From Streptomyces sp. NBC_00582 (GTDB lineage: Bacteria; Actinomycetota; Actinomycetes; Streptomycetales; Streptomycetaceae): a stretch of DNA of 64,000 nt. This document shows, piece after piece, positions 26,312 to 36,366 of this stretch (the first letter of the stretch is position 1; every line of letters starts with the position of its first letter). The DNA lies in assembly GCF_036345155.1 (NCBI RefSeq), contig NZ_CP107772.1, positions 5,766,001 through 5,830,000 on the forward strand. Reading direction: 5' to 3'. The notes under the pieces were generated by a model. The model was given only the letters and a program-made list of their open reading frames with translations. It ran no database searches and was not told where the DNA came from. The position numbers and the translations under genes are program-made.

Positions 26312-26355
26312 GATTCAGTCACCTCAAATGAACCACTACTGGCTCCAAGGTGAAC
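26312..26355 (-). promoter_or_regulatory. PHO box in the phoU-phoR divergent region
   Basis: Read on the minus strand there are consecutive 11-bp units: GTTCACCTTGG, a degenerate unit, GTTCATTTGAG, GTGACTGAATC. This fits the direct-repeat unit of Streptomyces PhoP operators. PhoP bound here would control both phoU and its own operon. Confidence 0.75.
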
Positions 26356-26416
26356 TCTGGGCGACGAGTGTTCGAGGTCGCACCTGCATGGCTGTGGCCA
26401 CCCGGGATCCCGTGCC

Positions 26417-26422
26417 TAACCT
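26417..26422 (+). promoter_or_regulatory. -10 hexamer of a probable leaderless promoter for phoR
   Basis: TAACCT ends 6 nt before the ATG at 26429. No ribosome-binding site is present. Confidence 0.6.
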
Positions 26423-26428
26423 GGACGC

Positions 26429-27793
26429 ATGGACGTGAACGCGGCGGTCGCCGCAGCGGCAGCGATCGCCGGGGTGCTCACCGGTGTCATCGCCATGCTG
26501 GCGTTCCGCTGGAGCGAACGCGACCAGGCGCGCCCCACCCGCACCTCCCTGCACACCGATCCCGTGCTCCCGCCCGGCGTGGACACGGTCCTGTCGGTGC
26601 TGCGTTCGTCGGCCGTCGTCCTGGACGAGGCCGACGCCGTCGTCAAGGCGAGTTCCGCGGCGTACGCCCTGGGACTCGTCCGTGGCGGAAAACTGGCGAT
26701 CGAGCCGATGCTCAAGATGGCCCGGGACACCCGGCGCGACGGCGAGATACGCCAGGTCGAGCTGGACCTGCCCCGGCGCGGCACCGGGCGCGGCGAGGCC
26801 CTCGCGGTCTCCGCGCGGGTGGCGCCGCTGGGTTCCCGGCTCGTGCTGCTCCTCGTCGAGGACCTCACCGAGGCCCGCCGGATCGAGGCGGTACGACGGG
26901 ACTTCGTCGCCAACGTCAGCCATGAGCTGAAGACGCCGGTCGGCGCGCTCTCCCTGCTCTCCGAGGCGGTCATGGACGCCGCCGACGACCCGGAGGCGGT
27001 GGAGCGGTTCGCCGGGCGGATGCAGATCGAGGCCACCCGGCTGACGAACCTGGTGCAGGAGCTGATCGACCTCTCGCGGGTGCAGAACGACGACCCGCTG
27101 GAGGACGCCGAACCGGTCGGCGTGGACGAGCTGGTCGCCGAGGCCGTCGACCGCTGCCGGCACCAGGCCGGCACCAAGCAGATCACCATGGCCGCCGGCG
27201 GCACGGCCGGCCTGCGGGTCTGGGGCAACCGCGGCCAGCTCGCCGCGGCCCTCGGCAACCTGGTCGAGAACGCCGTCAACTACTCACCCGCCCGCACCCG
27301 TGTCGGCATAGCCGCCCGCCGGGTGACCGCGCCCGGCGCGGACCTGATCGAGATCTCGGTGACCGACCAGGGCATCGGGATCTCCGACAAGGACAAGGAG
27401 CGCATCTTCGAGCGCTTCTACCGAGTCGACCCGGCCCGTTCCCGCCAGACGGGCGGTACGGGCCTCGGGCTCGCGATCGTCAAGCATGTGGCCGCCTCGC
27501 ACGGCGGGGAGGTCACGGTGTGGAGTGCCGAGGGACAGGGCTCCACGTTCACGCTGCGGCTGCCCGAGGCGGCGACCGCGGCCCGCGACCGCGATCGCGC
27601 GCACCAGCATCCGGATCCCGACGACCCGGAAGGCCTCGAGGGGCTTGACACCCTCGACGACCTGGACGACCTCAATGACGAGGACGGGCAGGCCGGCGGC
27701 ATCTCCCCCACCCCCTCCCGCACACCGTCCCGCCGCTCATCCCCCGATTCGACCGCGTACCAGACGCTTTCCGCCCCGGAGGTCCTTCCGTGA
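26429..27793 (+). CDS. phoR: Phosphate sensor histidine kinase PhoR
   Basis: 454 aa. One N-terminal membrane segment (residues 5-26), a PAS-like region (about 50-150), a HisKA domain with the phospho-His in VANVSHELKTP, and HATPase motifs GNLVENAVNYS, DQGIGIS and GGTGLGLAIVK. The C-terminal 70 residues are acidic then Ser/Pro-rich. It autophosphorylates when phosphate is scarce and activates PhoP. Its stop overlaps the phoP start (GTGA). Confidence 0.95.
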   Translation: MDVNAAVAAAAAIAGVLTGVIAMLAFRWSERDQARPTRTSLHTDPVLPPGVDTVLSVLRSSAVVLDEADAVVKASSAAYALGLVRGGKLAIEPMLKMARDTRRDGEIRQVELDLPRRGTGRGEALAVSARVAPLGSRLVLLLVEDLTEARRIEAVRRDFVANVSHELKTPVGALSLLSEAVMDAADDPEAVERFAGRMQIEATRLTNLVQELIDLSRVQNDDPLEDAEPVGVDELVAEAVDRCRHQAGTKQITMAAGGTAGLRVWGNRGQLAAALGNLVENAVNYSPARTRVGIAARRVTAPGADLIEISVTDQGIGISDKDKERIFERFYRVDPARSRQTGGTGLGLAIVKHVAASHGGEVTVWSAEGQGSTFTLRLPEAATAARDRDRAHQHPDPDDPEGLEGLDTLDDLDDLNDEDGQAGGISPTPSRTPSRRSSPDSTAYQTLSAPEVLP

Positions 27794-28470
27794 CCCGAGT
27801 GCTCGTCGTCGAGGACGAGGAGTCCTTCTCCGACGCCCTGTCGTACATGCTCCGCAAGGAGGGCTTCGAGGTCGCCGTCGCGACCACCGGGCCCGACGGA
27901 CTCGACGAGTTCGACCGCAACGGCGCCGACCTCGTCCTCCTCGACCTGATGCTGCCGGGTCTGCCCGGCACGGAGGTGTGCCGTCAGCTGCGCGGCCGCT
28001 CCAACGTCCCCGTGATCATGGTGACCGCCAAGGACAGCGAGATCGACAAGGTCGTCGGGCTGGAGATAGGAGCCGACGACTACGTCACCAAGCCGTTCTC
28101 CTCGCGTGAGCTGGTCGCCCGGATCCGCGCCGTCCTGCGGCGCCGCGGTGAGCCGGAGGAGGTCACCCCGGCGGCGCTGGAGGCCGGCCCGGTCCGGATG
28201 GACGTCGACCGTCACGTCGTCACCGTCTCCGGCTCCAAGGTCGACCTGCCCCTCAAGGAGTTCGACCTCCTGGAGATGCTCCTGCGCAACGCCGGCCGCG
28301 TCCTGACCCGGATGCAGCTCATCGACCGCGTCTGGGGCGCGGACTACGTGGGTGACACCAAGACCCTCGACGTCCACGTCAAGCGCCTCCGCGCCAAGAT
28401 CGAACCCGACCCGGGCGCGCCGCGGTACCTGGTGACGGTGCGCGGCCTGGGCTACAAGTTCGAGCCGTAA
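27790..28470 (+). CDS. phoP: Phosphate response regulator PhoP
   Basis: 226 aa OmpR-type regulator. The receiver has VVEDEES, the phospho-acceptor Asp in LVLLDLMLPG and Lys in VTKPFSS; the winged helix carries LTRMQLIDRVWG and VHVKRLRAKIE. It binds PHO boxes and links phosphate starvation with nitrogen and antibiotic control in Streptomyces. The GTG start overlaps phoR by 4 nt. Confidence 0.96.
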   Translation: MTRVLVVEDEESFSDALSYMLRKEGFEVAVATTGPDGLDEFDRNGADLVLLDLMLPGLPGTEVCRQLRGRSNVPVIMVTAKDSEIDKVVGLEIGADDYVTKPFSSRELVARIRAVLRRRGEPEEVTPAALEAGPVRMDVDRHVVTVSGSKVDLPLKEFDLLEMLLRNAGRVLTRMQLIDRVWGADYVGDTKTLDVHVKRLRAKIEPDPGAPRYLVTVRGLGYKFEP

Positions 28471-28502
28471 GTCGTTCTTCCGCGGCTACGGCGTTCGTAC
28501 CT

Positions 28503-28545
28503 ACGCCAAGGGCGGCACCCCCGGTGAGGGTGCCGCCCTTGGCGT
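28503..28545. terminator. Bidirectional terminator between phoP and the convergent lipoprotein gene
   Basis: An 18-bp perfect stem (ACGCCAAGGGCGGCACCC and its complement) around a 7-nt loop, between two convergent stops. Confidence 0.85.
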
Positions 28546-28557
28546 GTGTACGGGGGC

Positions 28558-29202
28558 TCAGTGGCCGGCCGGGGACTCCGAGGACGTGGTGGAGGCCGAG
28601 GGGGACTCCGTGGTGCCCGCGGCCGGGGACTCCGTGGCCGTGGCGGTCGCGGCGGGGCTCTCGGTGGGGGACTCCGTCGCCGCGCTCGGGATGTCGCTGG
28701 GGCCCCAGCTCGAGAAGTAGCCCTTGGCCGGGACGACGAAGGCCGCCAGGCTCACCGCGCCCGTGTCGCTGAGGGTGAAGGTGGTCTTCTGGGCGTTGCC
28801 GTCGATCGATTCCTCGGCCGGGTGCTCCAGGACGGCCGAGGCGTTGCCCTCGCCGCCGATGACGACGACACCGCCGGCCGGGACGGTCAGCTCCTTCTCC
28901 CCCTTGGCGGGCGACAGCTTCGCGGTGCCGAGACCCTCGACGTCGATCGACTCGATGGTCTGGGCCTCCTTGCCGGAGTTGAAGACGGTCGCGGAGACGG
29001 CGACCGGGCCCCCCTCGGCGGGGTCGGGCTGGGTGATGACGACAGCGTTCTGGATCTTGATGTCGCCCACGCTGGTGGCGGCGTTGTCCGGCCGGATCTC
29101 CAGCGTCTGGCTGTTGTTGCCGGCGCCGCAGGCGGCGAGCGTGGCGATCGAGAACGCGAGGGCGGATGCGGCGAGGGCGCCGCGTCGAAGGCTGCTGCTC
29201 AC
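28558..29202 (-). CDS. Secreted lipoprotein, immunoglobulin-like core
   Basis: 214 aa from the GTG at 29202 (AAGGAG about 11 nt upstream). The signal ends in the lipobox LAAC. The mature part is beta-rich (PVAVSATVFNSGKEAQTIES, LTVPAGGVVVIGG) and resembles PCuAC/DUF461-type cupredoxin-like proteins, though I do not see the His/Met copper set. The tail is Ser/Thr/Pro/Glu-rich with repeated ESP units, perhaps a cell-wall spacer. It is convergent with phoP. Confidence 0.7.
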   Translation of the reverse strand: MSSSLRRGALAASALAFSIATLAACGAGNNSQTLEIRPDNAATSVGDIKIQNAVVITQPDPAEGGPVAVSATVFNSGKEAQTIESIDVEGLGTAKLSPAKGEKELTVPAGGVVVIGGEGNASAVLEHPAEESIDGNAQKTTFTLSDTGAVSLAAFVVPAKGYFSSWGPSDIPSAATESPTESPAATATATESPAAGTTESPSASTTSSESPAGH

Positions 29203-29865
29203 GGCGGCGGCAACTCCTTGAACGCACACGGGCAGCTCACCTGGTGATAAAGCCGCCCTAAGGGTCTGTCAGCGGCCTTAGGTTACCGAGCCGTTCCCGC
29301 GCCGCCGCACCCGACCCGCCTCTAAGGCCTCCGGCGGGCGCCGCACGCCCCGATCTCCCTGGTCATCACACCCGTCCCGACGCTCTCGCGCGACCCACCG
29401 GTCACTCCAACTTCATCCTGGCTCTTCCTGCTCGTACGTCATTCACATATCCGCGCACGGCCCCCGGTTAAGCGCCGACGCGCTCCGCTCGCAAATTTTC
29501 CGTGAAGGAATGCGCGACCGTCCGGGAAATTGATCACGGGCCCGCGCGAAGACCCGGTGATCAATTCCGGAAACGACTCGTATCCGGCCACGGGCACCGA
29601 ACGGAGTAGCGCAAGTCGCACATCTGGAAGCAGACATATGCGGACATCCGGCCGCCCGGAGTGTGCTCCGGACGTGTGTGACGTCCATGTTTCACCCCCC
29701 TCGAACAGCCGCTCCGACCTGCGAATACCTGCTTCCGTGAGCGGCCCGCAGCACGTTCCTGTTGCAGTTGTCAAGCCCCGAGATATGCCCTGACCTGCGA
29801 AAACGCCATTCAGGAACCGCAGTTTCCGTGTTACCCTGGATAGCCACGGAAGGGGTACCTGTCAC
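29203..29865. other. 663-bp intergenic region upstream of carD, unusually AT-rich for the window
   Basis: No convincing gene. It contains a 19-bp imperfect inverted repeat built on AATTGATCAC (left arm 29522-29540, right arm 29553-29570). TACCCT about 30 nt before the carD start could be a -10. Open frames in the region lack codon bias. Confidence 0.5.
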
Positions 29866-30348
29866 ATGACGTTCAAGGTTGGCGACACCGTGGTCTATCC
29901 CCATCACGGGGCCGCGCTGATCGAGGCCATCGAAACTCGCCAGATCAAAGGCGTGGACAAGACCTACTTGGTGCTGAAGGTCGCCCAGGGTGACCTGACG
30001 GTGCGTGTGCCAGCGGACAATGCGGAGTTCGTCGGCGTGCGTGATGTGGTCGGTCAGGACGGGCTGGACCGGGTCTTCGAGGTGCTGCGCGCGCCGTACG
30101 CCGAGGAGCCCACGAACTGGTCGCGTCGCTACAAGGCAAATCTGGAGAAGCTCGCCTCCGGCGATGTCATCAAGGTCGCGGAAGTCGTACGTGACCTGTG
30201 GCGTCGTGAGCGCGAGCGCGGACTCTCCGCCGGTGAGAAGCGCATGCTCGCCAAGGCGCGCCAGATCCTGGTGAGCGAGCTCGCCCTCGCGGAGAACACC
30301 AACGAGGACAAGGCCGAGGCCCTGCTCGACGAGGTTCTCGCGTCCTGA
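29866..30348 (+). CDS. carD: CarD-family RNA polymerase-binding transcription factor
   Basis: 160 aa. The N-terminal Tudor-like RNA polymerase interaction domain ([20 protein letters not shown]) is followed by a helical DNA-binding domain ([17 protein letters not shown], then [18 protein letters not shown]). Actinobacterial CarD stabilises open promoter complexes, notably at rRNA promoters, and is usually essential. GGAAGGGG precedes the ATG. Confidence 0.95.
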   Translation: MTFKVGDTVVYPHHGAALIEAIETRQIKGVDKTYLVLKVAQGDLTVRVPADNAEFVGVRDVVGQDGLDRVFEVLRAPYAEEPTNWSRRYKANLEKLASGDVIKVAEVVRDLWRRERERGLSAGEKRMLAKARQILVSELALAENTNEDKAEALLDEVLAS

Positions 30349-30676
30349 CGCCGGCGAAGGCCGACGCCGACGCACACCGTTGAACACCGAAATGCCGCGG
30401 TGCCCGATGACGTATTTCCCGTCGCCGGGCGCTGCGGCATGTTCGCGTCCGGATGCCGTGCGCCCACCTACGGGCGGTCCCGCCTCCGGGTCGTCCCCCT
30501 CGGCGAAACCCGGGGAAACCCGCTGCGGACCCACTTCGGGGAAACCCCGATACTTTGCGTGCCGAGCCCGGGCAGCGCTCGACCGGCGCGTCACGGAAGG
30601 GTCCGGTCAAGGCGTCGCGCCCGGCACGCTGTCTCCGTACCCAACTAGGCCGAGCACACAAACCTGACAGGAACCG
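30349..30676. other. 328-bp gap between carD and ispD
   Basis: No gene seen. It holds GGGGAAACCC copies near 30515 and 30540; the second lies in a small perfect inverted repeat (TCGGGG, AAA, CCCCGA). The ispD promoter is probably within it, but I cannot place it. Confidence 0.4.
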
Positions 30677-31429
30677 ATGTCTGACGATTCGCGTCCCTCG
30701 CCCGCGCCCGCCCGTACGGCCGCGGTGATTCCGGCCGCCGGCCGGGGCGTACGCCTCGGCCCGGGCGCCCCCAAGGCGCTCCGCGCGCTGAACGGCACGC
30801 CCATGCTGATCCACGCCGTGCGCGCCCTCGCCGCCTCCCGGTCCGTCTCCCTGGTGGTCGTCGTGGCCCCGCCGGACGGCGCCGCCGAGGTCAAGTCGCT
30901 GCTCGACGCGCACGCGCTGCCCGACCGCACCGACTTCCTCGTCGTCCCCGGCGGCGACACCCGCCAGGAGTCCGTGCGCCTCGGCCTGGACGCCCTGCCG
31001 CCCGAGTACGACATCGTCCTCGTCCACGACGCCGCCCGGCCCCTGGTCCCCGTGGACACCGTGGACGCCGTCATCGAGGCCGTCCGCGAGGGCGCCCCCG
31101 CCGTCGTCCCGGCGCTGCCGCTCGCCGACACCGTCAAGGAGGTCGAGCCGGCCCGGGTCACCGGAGACCCCGAGCCGGTCGTCGCCACCCCGGTCCGCGC
31201 CCGGCTGCGCGCCGTCCAGACCCCCCAGGGCTTCGACCGGGCCACCCTGGTCCGCGCCCACGAGACGGTCACCGGGGACGTCACCGACGACGCGAGCATG
31301 GTCGAGCAGCTCGGGCCGACCGTGGTGGTCGTCCCCGGCCACGAGGAGGCCTTCAAGGTCACCCGCCCCCTCGACCTGGTCCTCGCCGAGGCGGTCCTGG
31401 CCCGCAGGAGGCTCAACGATGGCTTCTGA
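30677..31429 (+). CDS. ispD: 2-C-methyl-D-erythritol 4-phosphate cytidylyltransferase
   Basis: 250 aa with the IspD nucleotide-binding start [13 protein letters not shown], then [23 protein letters not shown] and [10 protein letters not shown]. It makes CDP-methylerythritol from CTP and MEP in the non-mevalonate isoprenoid route. AGGAA precedes the ATG. It overlaps ispF by 11 bp. Confidence 0.96.
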   Translation: MSDDSRPSPAPARTAAVIPAAGRGVRLGPGAPKALRALNGTPMLIHAVRALAASRSVSLVVVVAPPDGAAEVKSLLDAHALPDRTDFLVVPGGDTRQESVRLGLDALPPEYDIVLVHDAARPLVPVDTVDAVIEAVREGAPAVVPALPLADTVKEVEPARVTGDPEPVVATPVRARLRAVQTPQGFDRATLVRAHETVTGDVTDDASMVEQLGPTVVVVPGHEEAFKVTRPLDLVLAEAVLARRRLNDGF

Positions 31430-31913
31430 CCTCCCCCCGCTGCCCCTGGTCGGCATCGGCACCGACATCCACGCCTTCGAGGAGGGCCGCGAGCTGTGGT
31501 GCGCGGGCCTGAAGTGGGAGAACGAGGGCCCGGGCCTGGCCGGCCACTCCGACGCCGACGTCGTCGCCCACGCCGCCTGCAACGCGCTCTTCTCCGCCGC
31601 CGGCCTCGGCGACCTCGGACAGCACTTCGGCACCGGCCGCCCCGAGTGGTCCGGCGCCTCGGGAGTGACCCTGCTGACGGAGGCGGCGCGCATCGTCCGC
31701 GAGGCCGGTTTCACCGTCGGGAACATCGCCGTACAGGTCGTGGGGCCGCGGCCGAAGATCGGCAAGCGGCGGGCGGAGGCGCAGAAGATCCTGTCGGAGG
31801 CGGCCGGGGCCCCGGTGTCGGTGTCGGGGGCGACCACGGACGGCCTGGGGTTCCCGGGGCGGGAGGAAGGCCTGATGGCCGTGGCGACCGCTTTGGTGGT
31901 CAGACTGGGGTGA
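31419..31913 (+). CDS. ispF: 2-C-methyl-D-erythritol 2,4-cyclodiphosphate synthase
   Basis: 164 aa. The metal ligands are in GIGTDIHAF (DxH) and in [15 protein letters not shown], and the late [13 protein letters not shown] is typical. It acts two steps after IspD. AGGAGG inside the ispD end sits 7 nt before its ATG, so the two are coupled. Confidence 0.96.
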   Translation: MASDLPPLPLVGIGTDIHAFEEGRELWCAGLKWENEGPGLAGHSDADVVAHAACNALFSAAGLGDLGQHFGTGRPEWSGASGVTLLTEAARIVREAGFTVGNIAVQVVGPRPKIGKRRAEAQKILSEAAGAPVSVSGATTDGLGFPGREEGLMAVATALVVRLG

Positions 31914-31933
31914 GGAGAGCACCTGCCGCCCAC

Positions 31934-31939
31934 TACCCT
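31934..31939 (+). promoter_or_regulatory. -10 hexamer of a probable leaderless promoter for cysS
   Basis: TACCCT ends 7 nt before the GTG at 31947. Confidence 0.5.
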
Positions 31940-31946
31940 AGGCAGC

Positions 31947-33347
31947 GTGACTATTCGCCTGTACGACACCAGCGCCCGGCAGATCCGTGACTTCACCCCG
32001 CTCCAGCCGGGCTGTGTCTCGATCTACCTCTGTGGCGCCACCGTGCAGGCGGCCCCGCACATCGGCCACATCCGTTCCGGCCTGAACTTCGACATCATGC
32101 GCCGCTGGTTCGAGTACCGCGGCTACGACGTCACGTTCATCCGCAACGTCACCGACATCGACGACAAGATCATCACCAAGTCGTACGAGCAGGGCCGTCC
32201 CTGGTGGTCCATCGGCTACGACAACGAGCGCGCGTTCAACGACGGCTACCAGGCCCTCGGCTGCCTGCCGCCCACGTACGAGCCGCGTGCCACCGGGCAC
32301 GTCCCCGAGATGATCGAGATGATGCGCGTCCTCATCGAGCGCGGTCACGCGTACGAGGCCGACGGCAGCGTCTACTTCGACGTGCGCTCCTACCCCGGCT
32401 ATCTGGCGCTGTCCAACCAGGACATCGACGATCTGCGCCAGCCCACCGAGGAGGGCATCACCGGCAAGCGCGACCCGCGCGACTTCGCCATGTGGAAGGC
32501 GACCAAGCCGGGCGAGCCCGACTGGGAGACCCCGTGGGGCCGCGGCCGTCCCGGCTGGCACCTGGAGTGCTCCGCGATGGCCCACAAGTACCTCGGCTCC
32601 GCCTTCGACATCCACGGCGGCGGCCTGGACCTGATCTTCCCCCACCACGAGAACGAGATCGCCCAGGCCAAGGCCTACGGCGACGAGTTCGCGCAGTACT
32701 GGGTGCACAACGCCTGGGTCACCATGAGCGGCGAGAAGATGTCGAAGTCGCTCGGCAACAGCGTGCTGGTCGGCGAGATGGTCAGGAACTGGCGCCCGAT
32801 CGTGCTCCGCTACTACCTCGGCACCCCGCACTACCGCTCGATGATCGAGTACAGCGAGGAGTCGCTGCGCGAGGCCGAGTCGGCGTTCGCCCGCATCGAG
32901 GGGTTCGTGCAGCGCGTCGTCGAGAAGGCGGGCGGCGCCGTCGAGCCCGCCGCCGAGGTGCCGCCGGCGTTCGCCGAGGCGATGGACGACGACCTGGGCG
33001 TCCCGCAGGCCCTCGCCGTCGTGCACACCACCGTCCGCCAGGGCAACAGCGCGCTGGCCGCCGACGACAAGGAAGCGGCCGTGGCCCGGCTCGCCGAGGT
33101 CCGCGCCATGCTCGGCGTCCTCGGTCTGGACCCGCTCGACGCGCACTGGGCGGGCGGGGCCGAGAAGGGCGAGGATCTGCACGGCGTGGTCGACAGCCTC
33201 GTACGCCTGGTCCTGGACCAGCGGGAGGCGGCCCGCGCCCGCAAGGACTGGGGCACCGCGGACGCGATCCGCGACCAGCTCAACCAGTCCGGGCTGACCA
33301 TCGAGGACAGCCCGCAGGGACCGCGCTGGACCCTCGGGACCCGGTAG
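31947..33347 (+). CDS. cysS: Cysteinyl-tRNA synthetase
   Basis: 466 aa class I synthetase: HIGH-type [14 protein letters not shown] in [11 protein letters not shown], and zinc ligands in [13 protein letters not shown] and FPHHENE. It charges tRNA-Cys. The GTG start at 31947 has no ribosome-binding site and a -10 hexamer 7 nt upstream, so a leaderless message is likely even though it follows ispF closely. Confidence 0.96.
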   Translation: MTIRLYDTSARQIRDFTPLQPGCVSIYLCGATVQAAPHIGHIRSGLNFDIMRRWFEYRGYDVTFIRNVTDIDDKIITKSYEQGRPWWSIGYDNERAFNDGYQALGCLPPTYEPRATGHVPEMIEMMRVLIERGHAYEADGSVYFDVRSYPGYLALSNQDIDDLRQPTEEGITGKRDPRDFAMWKATKPGEPDWETPWGRGRPGWHLECSAMAHKYLGSAFDIHGGGLDLIFPHHENEIAQAKAYGDEFAQYWVHNAWVTMSGEKMSKSLGNSVLVGEMVRNWRPIVLRYYLGTPHYRSMIEYSEESLREAESAFARIEGFVQRVVEKAGGAVEPAAEVPPAFAEAMDDDLGVPQALAVVHTTVRQGNSALAADDKEAAVARLAEVRAMLGVLGLDPLDAHWAGGAEKGEDLHGVVDSLVRLVLDQREAARARKDWGTADAIRDQLNQSGLTIEDSPQGPRWTLGTR

Positions 33348-33446
33348 TCCCGCGCAGCCCGTTCCCTTGATCGATTGTGCCGCCCGGCTCCCCGGGCGGC
33401 ACACTGCATAGACATACGCACACCTCCGCACAGAATCAGGTAGGTC

Positions 33447-34388
33447 ATGGCAGCCAACAACCGCCGCATGTCCGGCAAGAAGGGCGCGCAGGTCGGCAGT
33501 GGCGGCCAGCGGCGCCGGGGCCTCGAGGGCAAGGGCCCCACCCCGCCCGCCGAGATGCGCAAGGGGCACAAGAAGAACCGCGTCGCCACCGCCAAGGCGA
33601 AGCAGGTCCAGCGGCGTCCCGTGGCGCGCGGGCGGGGCGGCAAGAGCGCCTCCGAGCTGGTCGTCGGCCGCAACCCGGTCGTCGAGGCGCTGCGGGAGGG
33701 CGTCCCCGCCTCCACCCTCTACGTCCAGCAGTTCATCGACAACGACGAGCGGGTGCGCGAGGCGCTCCAGCTCGCGGCCGAGCGCGGCGGCATCAACCTC
33801 ATGGAGGCCCCGCGCCCCGAGCTGGACCGCATGACGAACGGCCTCAACCACCAGGGGCTCGTCCTCCAGGTCCCGCCGTACGAGTACGCCCACCCCGAGG
33901 ACCTGGTCGACGCCGCCCACGACGAGGGCGAGGACCCGCTGATCGTCGCCCTCGACGGGGTGACCGACCCGCGCAACCTGGGTGCCGTCGTCCGCTCGGT
34001 CTCCGCGTTCGGCGGCCACGGCGTGGTCGTCCCCGAGCGCCGCGCGGCCGGGATGACCGCCGGTGCCTGGAAGACCTCGGCGGGCACGGCGGCCCGTACG
34101 CCCGTCGCCCGCGCGACCAACCTCACCCGCGCCCTGGAGGCGTACAAGAAGGCCGGTATCGCGGTCGTCGGCCTGGCCGCCGACGGCGAGGCGGAGATCG
34201 GCGAGCTGGAGGCGCTGGACGGCCCGGTCGTCATCGTCGTCGGCAGCGAGGGCAAGGGCCTGTCCCGGCTGGTCGGCGAGACCTGCGACTTCCGGGTCCG
34301 CATCCCCATGCCGGGCGGCGCGGAATCCCTCAACGCCGGTGTGGCGGCGGGGATCGTGCTGTACGAGGCCGCTCGGCGCCGGGCCTGA
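33447..34388 (+). CDS. rlmB: SpoU-family 23S rRNA 2'-O-methyltransferase RlmB
   Basis: 313 aa. A basic disordered N-terminus (70 residues), a substrate-binding L30e-like domain, then the SPOUT knot with [33 protein letters not shown] and [18 protein letters not shown]. It probably methylates G2251 of 23S rRNA, though the exact site is inferred from the family. Confidence 0.9.
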   Translation: MAANNRRMSGKKGAQVGSGGQRRRGLEGKGPTPPAEMRKGHKKNRVATAKAKQVQRRPVARGRGGKSASELVVGRNPVVEALREGVPASTLYVQQFIDNDERVREALQLAAERGGINLMEAPRPELDRMTNGLNHQGLVLQVPPYEYAHPEDLVDAAHDEGEDPLIVALDGVTDPRNLGAVVRSVSAFGGHGVVVPERRAAGMTAGAWKTSAGTAARTPVARATNLTRALEAYKKAGIAVVGLAADGEAEIGELEALDGPVVIVVGSEGKGLSRLVGETCDFRVRIPMPGGAESLNAGVAAGIVLYEAARRRA

Positions 34389-34505
34389 ACGTCTGTCCGC
34401 TCCGTCACCCCGTCGGGTTAAATCCGGCGGGTGGGGCAACCTTGACGGAGTCCGGACAGATCCGGCGGGTCAAAGCAGTGTCCTAACCACACGTCACTCG
34501 GTTAG

Positions 34506-36185
34506 ATGAGTGTGGACACCAGAACACCCCGCACACCCACGGGGGGCCGCTCGTCGGGATTCGATTCCGGTTTCGATGACGCTCCCGCGCTGAGCATGGT
34601 GAAGGTGCCGAGCGATCCGGCGCAGATCATCGTCAATCACGCGAGCTTCCGCGTGCAGCTGGGCGTGTCGGCGCGGCGGAACCAATCCCCGCGGATCGCC
34701 CGGCACATGAGCGCCAACCAGGACACCACGCGTATCCCCGTCGTCGGCGCGGCGGGCCGGGCGGGCGCCGCCACCGGTGCCCGCCGCCGCCCCGTCGTCT
34801 GGAGCGGCCAGACCGCCCCGGACGACACCGGCGCCCACCGGCTGCTCCAGGCGGTGCGCGCGGGCAGCGTGGGCCACGGCGCGCCCCCCGGGGCCGACGC
34901 CGGAGCCACCCAGGTCATCCCCCGCGTCGGCGGCTACGACGGCGATCTCGCGGCACAGACCCTGGAAACGCCCATCGTAGGCGCCCAGCGCGCCCCGGTG
35001 GCCGGCGAGAACCGGCTCCTGCCGCACATGCGCACGGTCGGCAGCGCCTACGACGAACCCCCCTACGACGAACGCCCCTACGACGACGCCGAGTTCGAGG
35101 ACTTCGGGGAGGCGCTCGCCGAGGCGGTCGAGCCGCGCGGCGGGCGCCACGCCGGCGACCCGGACTCCTCCCGGCACGCCTACTACCCCGGCCGCCGGAT
35201 GAACCTGGGCGTGGTGCTGCTCCCGCTCAGGGTCTTCCTCGGCTTCATCTCCGTCTACGCCGGCATGGGCAAGCTGTGCGACCCCGTCTACTTCGACGGC
35301 GGCAAGCGCGGCTCCATGGTGAAGTGGCTCAACACCCTGCACCCCTGGGAAGTCGCCGAGCCGCTGCGCCAGTTCGCCCTGCACCACCCCGTCGGCTCCG
35401 GGCTCGTGATCGCCTTCCTCCAGGTCGTCGTGGGCGTCCTCACCGTCCTGGGCTGCTGGCAGCGCGTCGCGGCGGCCGTCGGCGCCGCGCTCTCGGCGGC
35501 GCTCATCGTCACCGTGAGCTGGAAGACCGTCCCGGTCTACGACACCCCCGACATCATCTGCCTCGCCGCCTGGTCCCCGCTGATCATCGCGGGCGCCCCG
35601 GTCTACTCCGTCGACGGCCGCCTCGCCGCCGGGGCCTGGCGCCGGCTCGGCCCCCGCTCCGACATCTGGGAGCTGCGCCGGTACGTCCTGCGCCGCGGCG
35701 CTCTCGTCACCGCGATCGCCGTCGGTCTCACCCTGCTGATCGGCTCCCTGCTCGGCGGCGCCGTCCGCGACGCCGACCGTGTCGTCGTCCCCGGCCCCGG
35801 CGAGGCCCCGCGCAACGAGCTGCCCGGCGCCCCGCTCCCGGAGGAGTCCGGCTCCCGCGAGGCGTCCCGCAGCCCCGAGGCGTCCACCTCGCCCACCCAG
35901 GGCGCGACGTCGGCGGCGCCGACGGCCGGCACCGCCGGCACGCCGCCCGCCCGTGACACCGCCACCACGGGTGCGGGTGCGGGCGCGCCCAGCCAGACCC
36001 AGGGCACGGCGGGGCAGGCGCCGCCGCGGCAGTCCACCACGACGGGCGGCGGCCAGGCACCGAGCACCAGCTCGGGGCCGACGTCGGGTGGCTCCACGAG
36101 TACCTCCGGTGGTTCGACCGGTGGTACGTCGGGTGGATCGTCGTCCTCCGGTCAGCCCGGGCTGGTGGGGGGTTTGCTGGGGTAG
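34506..36185 (+). CDS. DoxX-family membrane protein with long disordered flanks
   Basis: 559 aa. The N-terminal 230 residues are soluble and low-complexity, a four-helix DoxX domain follows (LLPLRVFLGFISVYAGMGKL to the IICLAAWSPLIIAGAPVYSV region, then a fifth segment near 400), and the last 150 residues are Ser/Thr/Gly/Pro-rich. DoxX proteins are linked to membrane redox chemistry, but no reaction is assigned. Much longer than the usual 130-170 aa family members. Confidence 0.8.
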   Translation: MSVDTRTPRTPTGGRSSGFDSGFDDAPALSMVKVPSDPAQIIVNHASFRVQLGVSARRNQSPRIARHMSANQDTTRIPVVGAAGRAGAATGARRRPVVWSGQTAPDDTGAHRLLQAVRAGSVGHGAPPGADAGATQVIPRVGGYDGDLAAQTLETPIVGAQRAPVAGENRLLPHMRTVGSAYDEPPYDERPYDDAEFEDFGEALAEAVEPRGGRHAGDPDSSRHAYYPGRRMNLGVVLLPLRVFLGFISVYAGMGKLCDPVYFDGGKRGSMVKWLNTLHPWEVAEPLRQFALHHPVGSGLVIAFLQVVVGVLTVLGCWQRVAAAVGAALSAALIVTVSWKTVPVYDTPDIICLAAWSPLIIAGAPVYSVDGRLAAGAWRRLGPRSDIWELRRYVLRRGALVTAIAVGLTLLIGSLLGGAVRDADRVVVPGPGEAPRNELPGAPLPEESGSREASRSPEASTSPTQGATSAAPTAGTAGTPPARDTATTGAGAGAPSQTQGTAGQAPPRQSTTTGGGQAPSTSSGPTSGGSTSTSGGSTGGTSGGSSSSGQPGLVGGLLG

Positions 36186-36195
36186 CGGTTGCGGT

Positions 36196-36352
36196 TCGGC
36201 TGCGGGCCGGTGGGGGCTGATCGCGCAGTTCCCCGCGCCCCTGGAACAAAGACGTAGCAGGTGCCGTGCGCTCATCAGCGCACGGCACCTGGTGTTCTGC
36301 TTTTCAGGGGCGGGGGGAACTGCGCGAACGACCCCCACCGGCCGCACCCGAA
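36196..36352. terminator. Large nested inverted repeat between convergent genes
   Basis: The inner stem CAGGTGCCGTGCGC (36258-36271) pairs perfectly with 36278-36291. Outer arms of about 35 bp (36209-36243 against 36305-36339) are inverted copies of the dispersed repeat, and partial pairing continues outward. It lies between the convergent DoxX and nucleotidyltransferase genes and probably terminates both. Confidence 0.7.
36221..36243 (+). repeat. Dispersed GC-rich repeat, forward copy
   Basis: Carries CAGTTCCCCGCGCCCCT. An inverted near-copy lies at 36305-36327; others at 56111 and 62392. Confidence 0.6.
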
Positions 36353-36366
36353 GAACGGCCGGACCG

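Noticed and set aside
29439..29774. 111-codon minus-strand frame in the carD upstream region
   Set aside because: No G/C third-position bias, no ribosome-binding site, no recognisable domain.
31938..34439. 833-codon minus-strand frame antisense to cysS and rlmB
   Set aside because: Shadow of highly conserved genes; no recognisable motifs.
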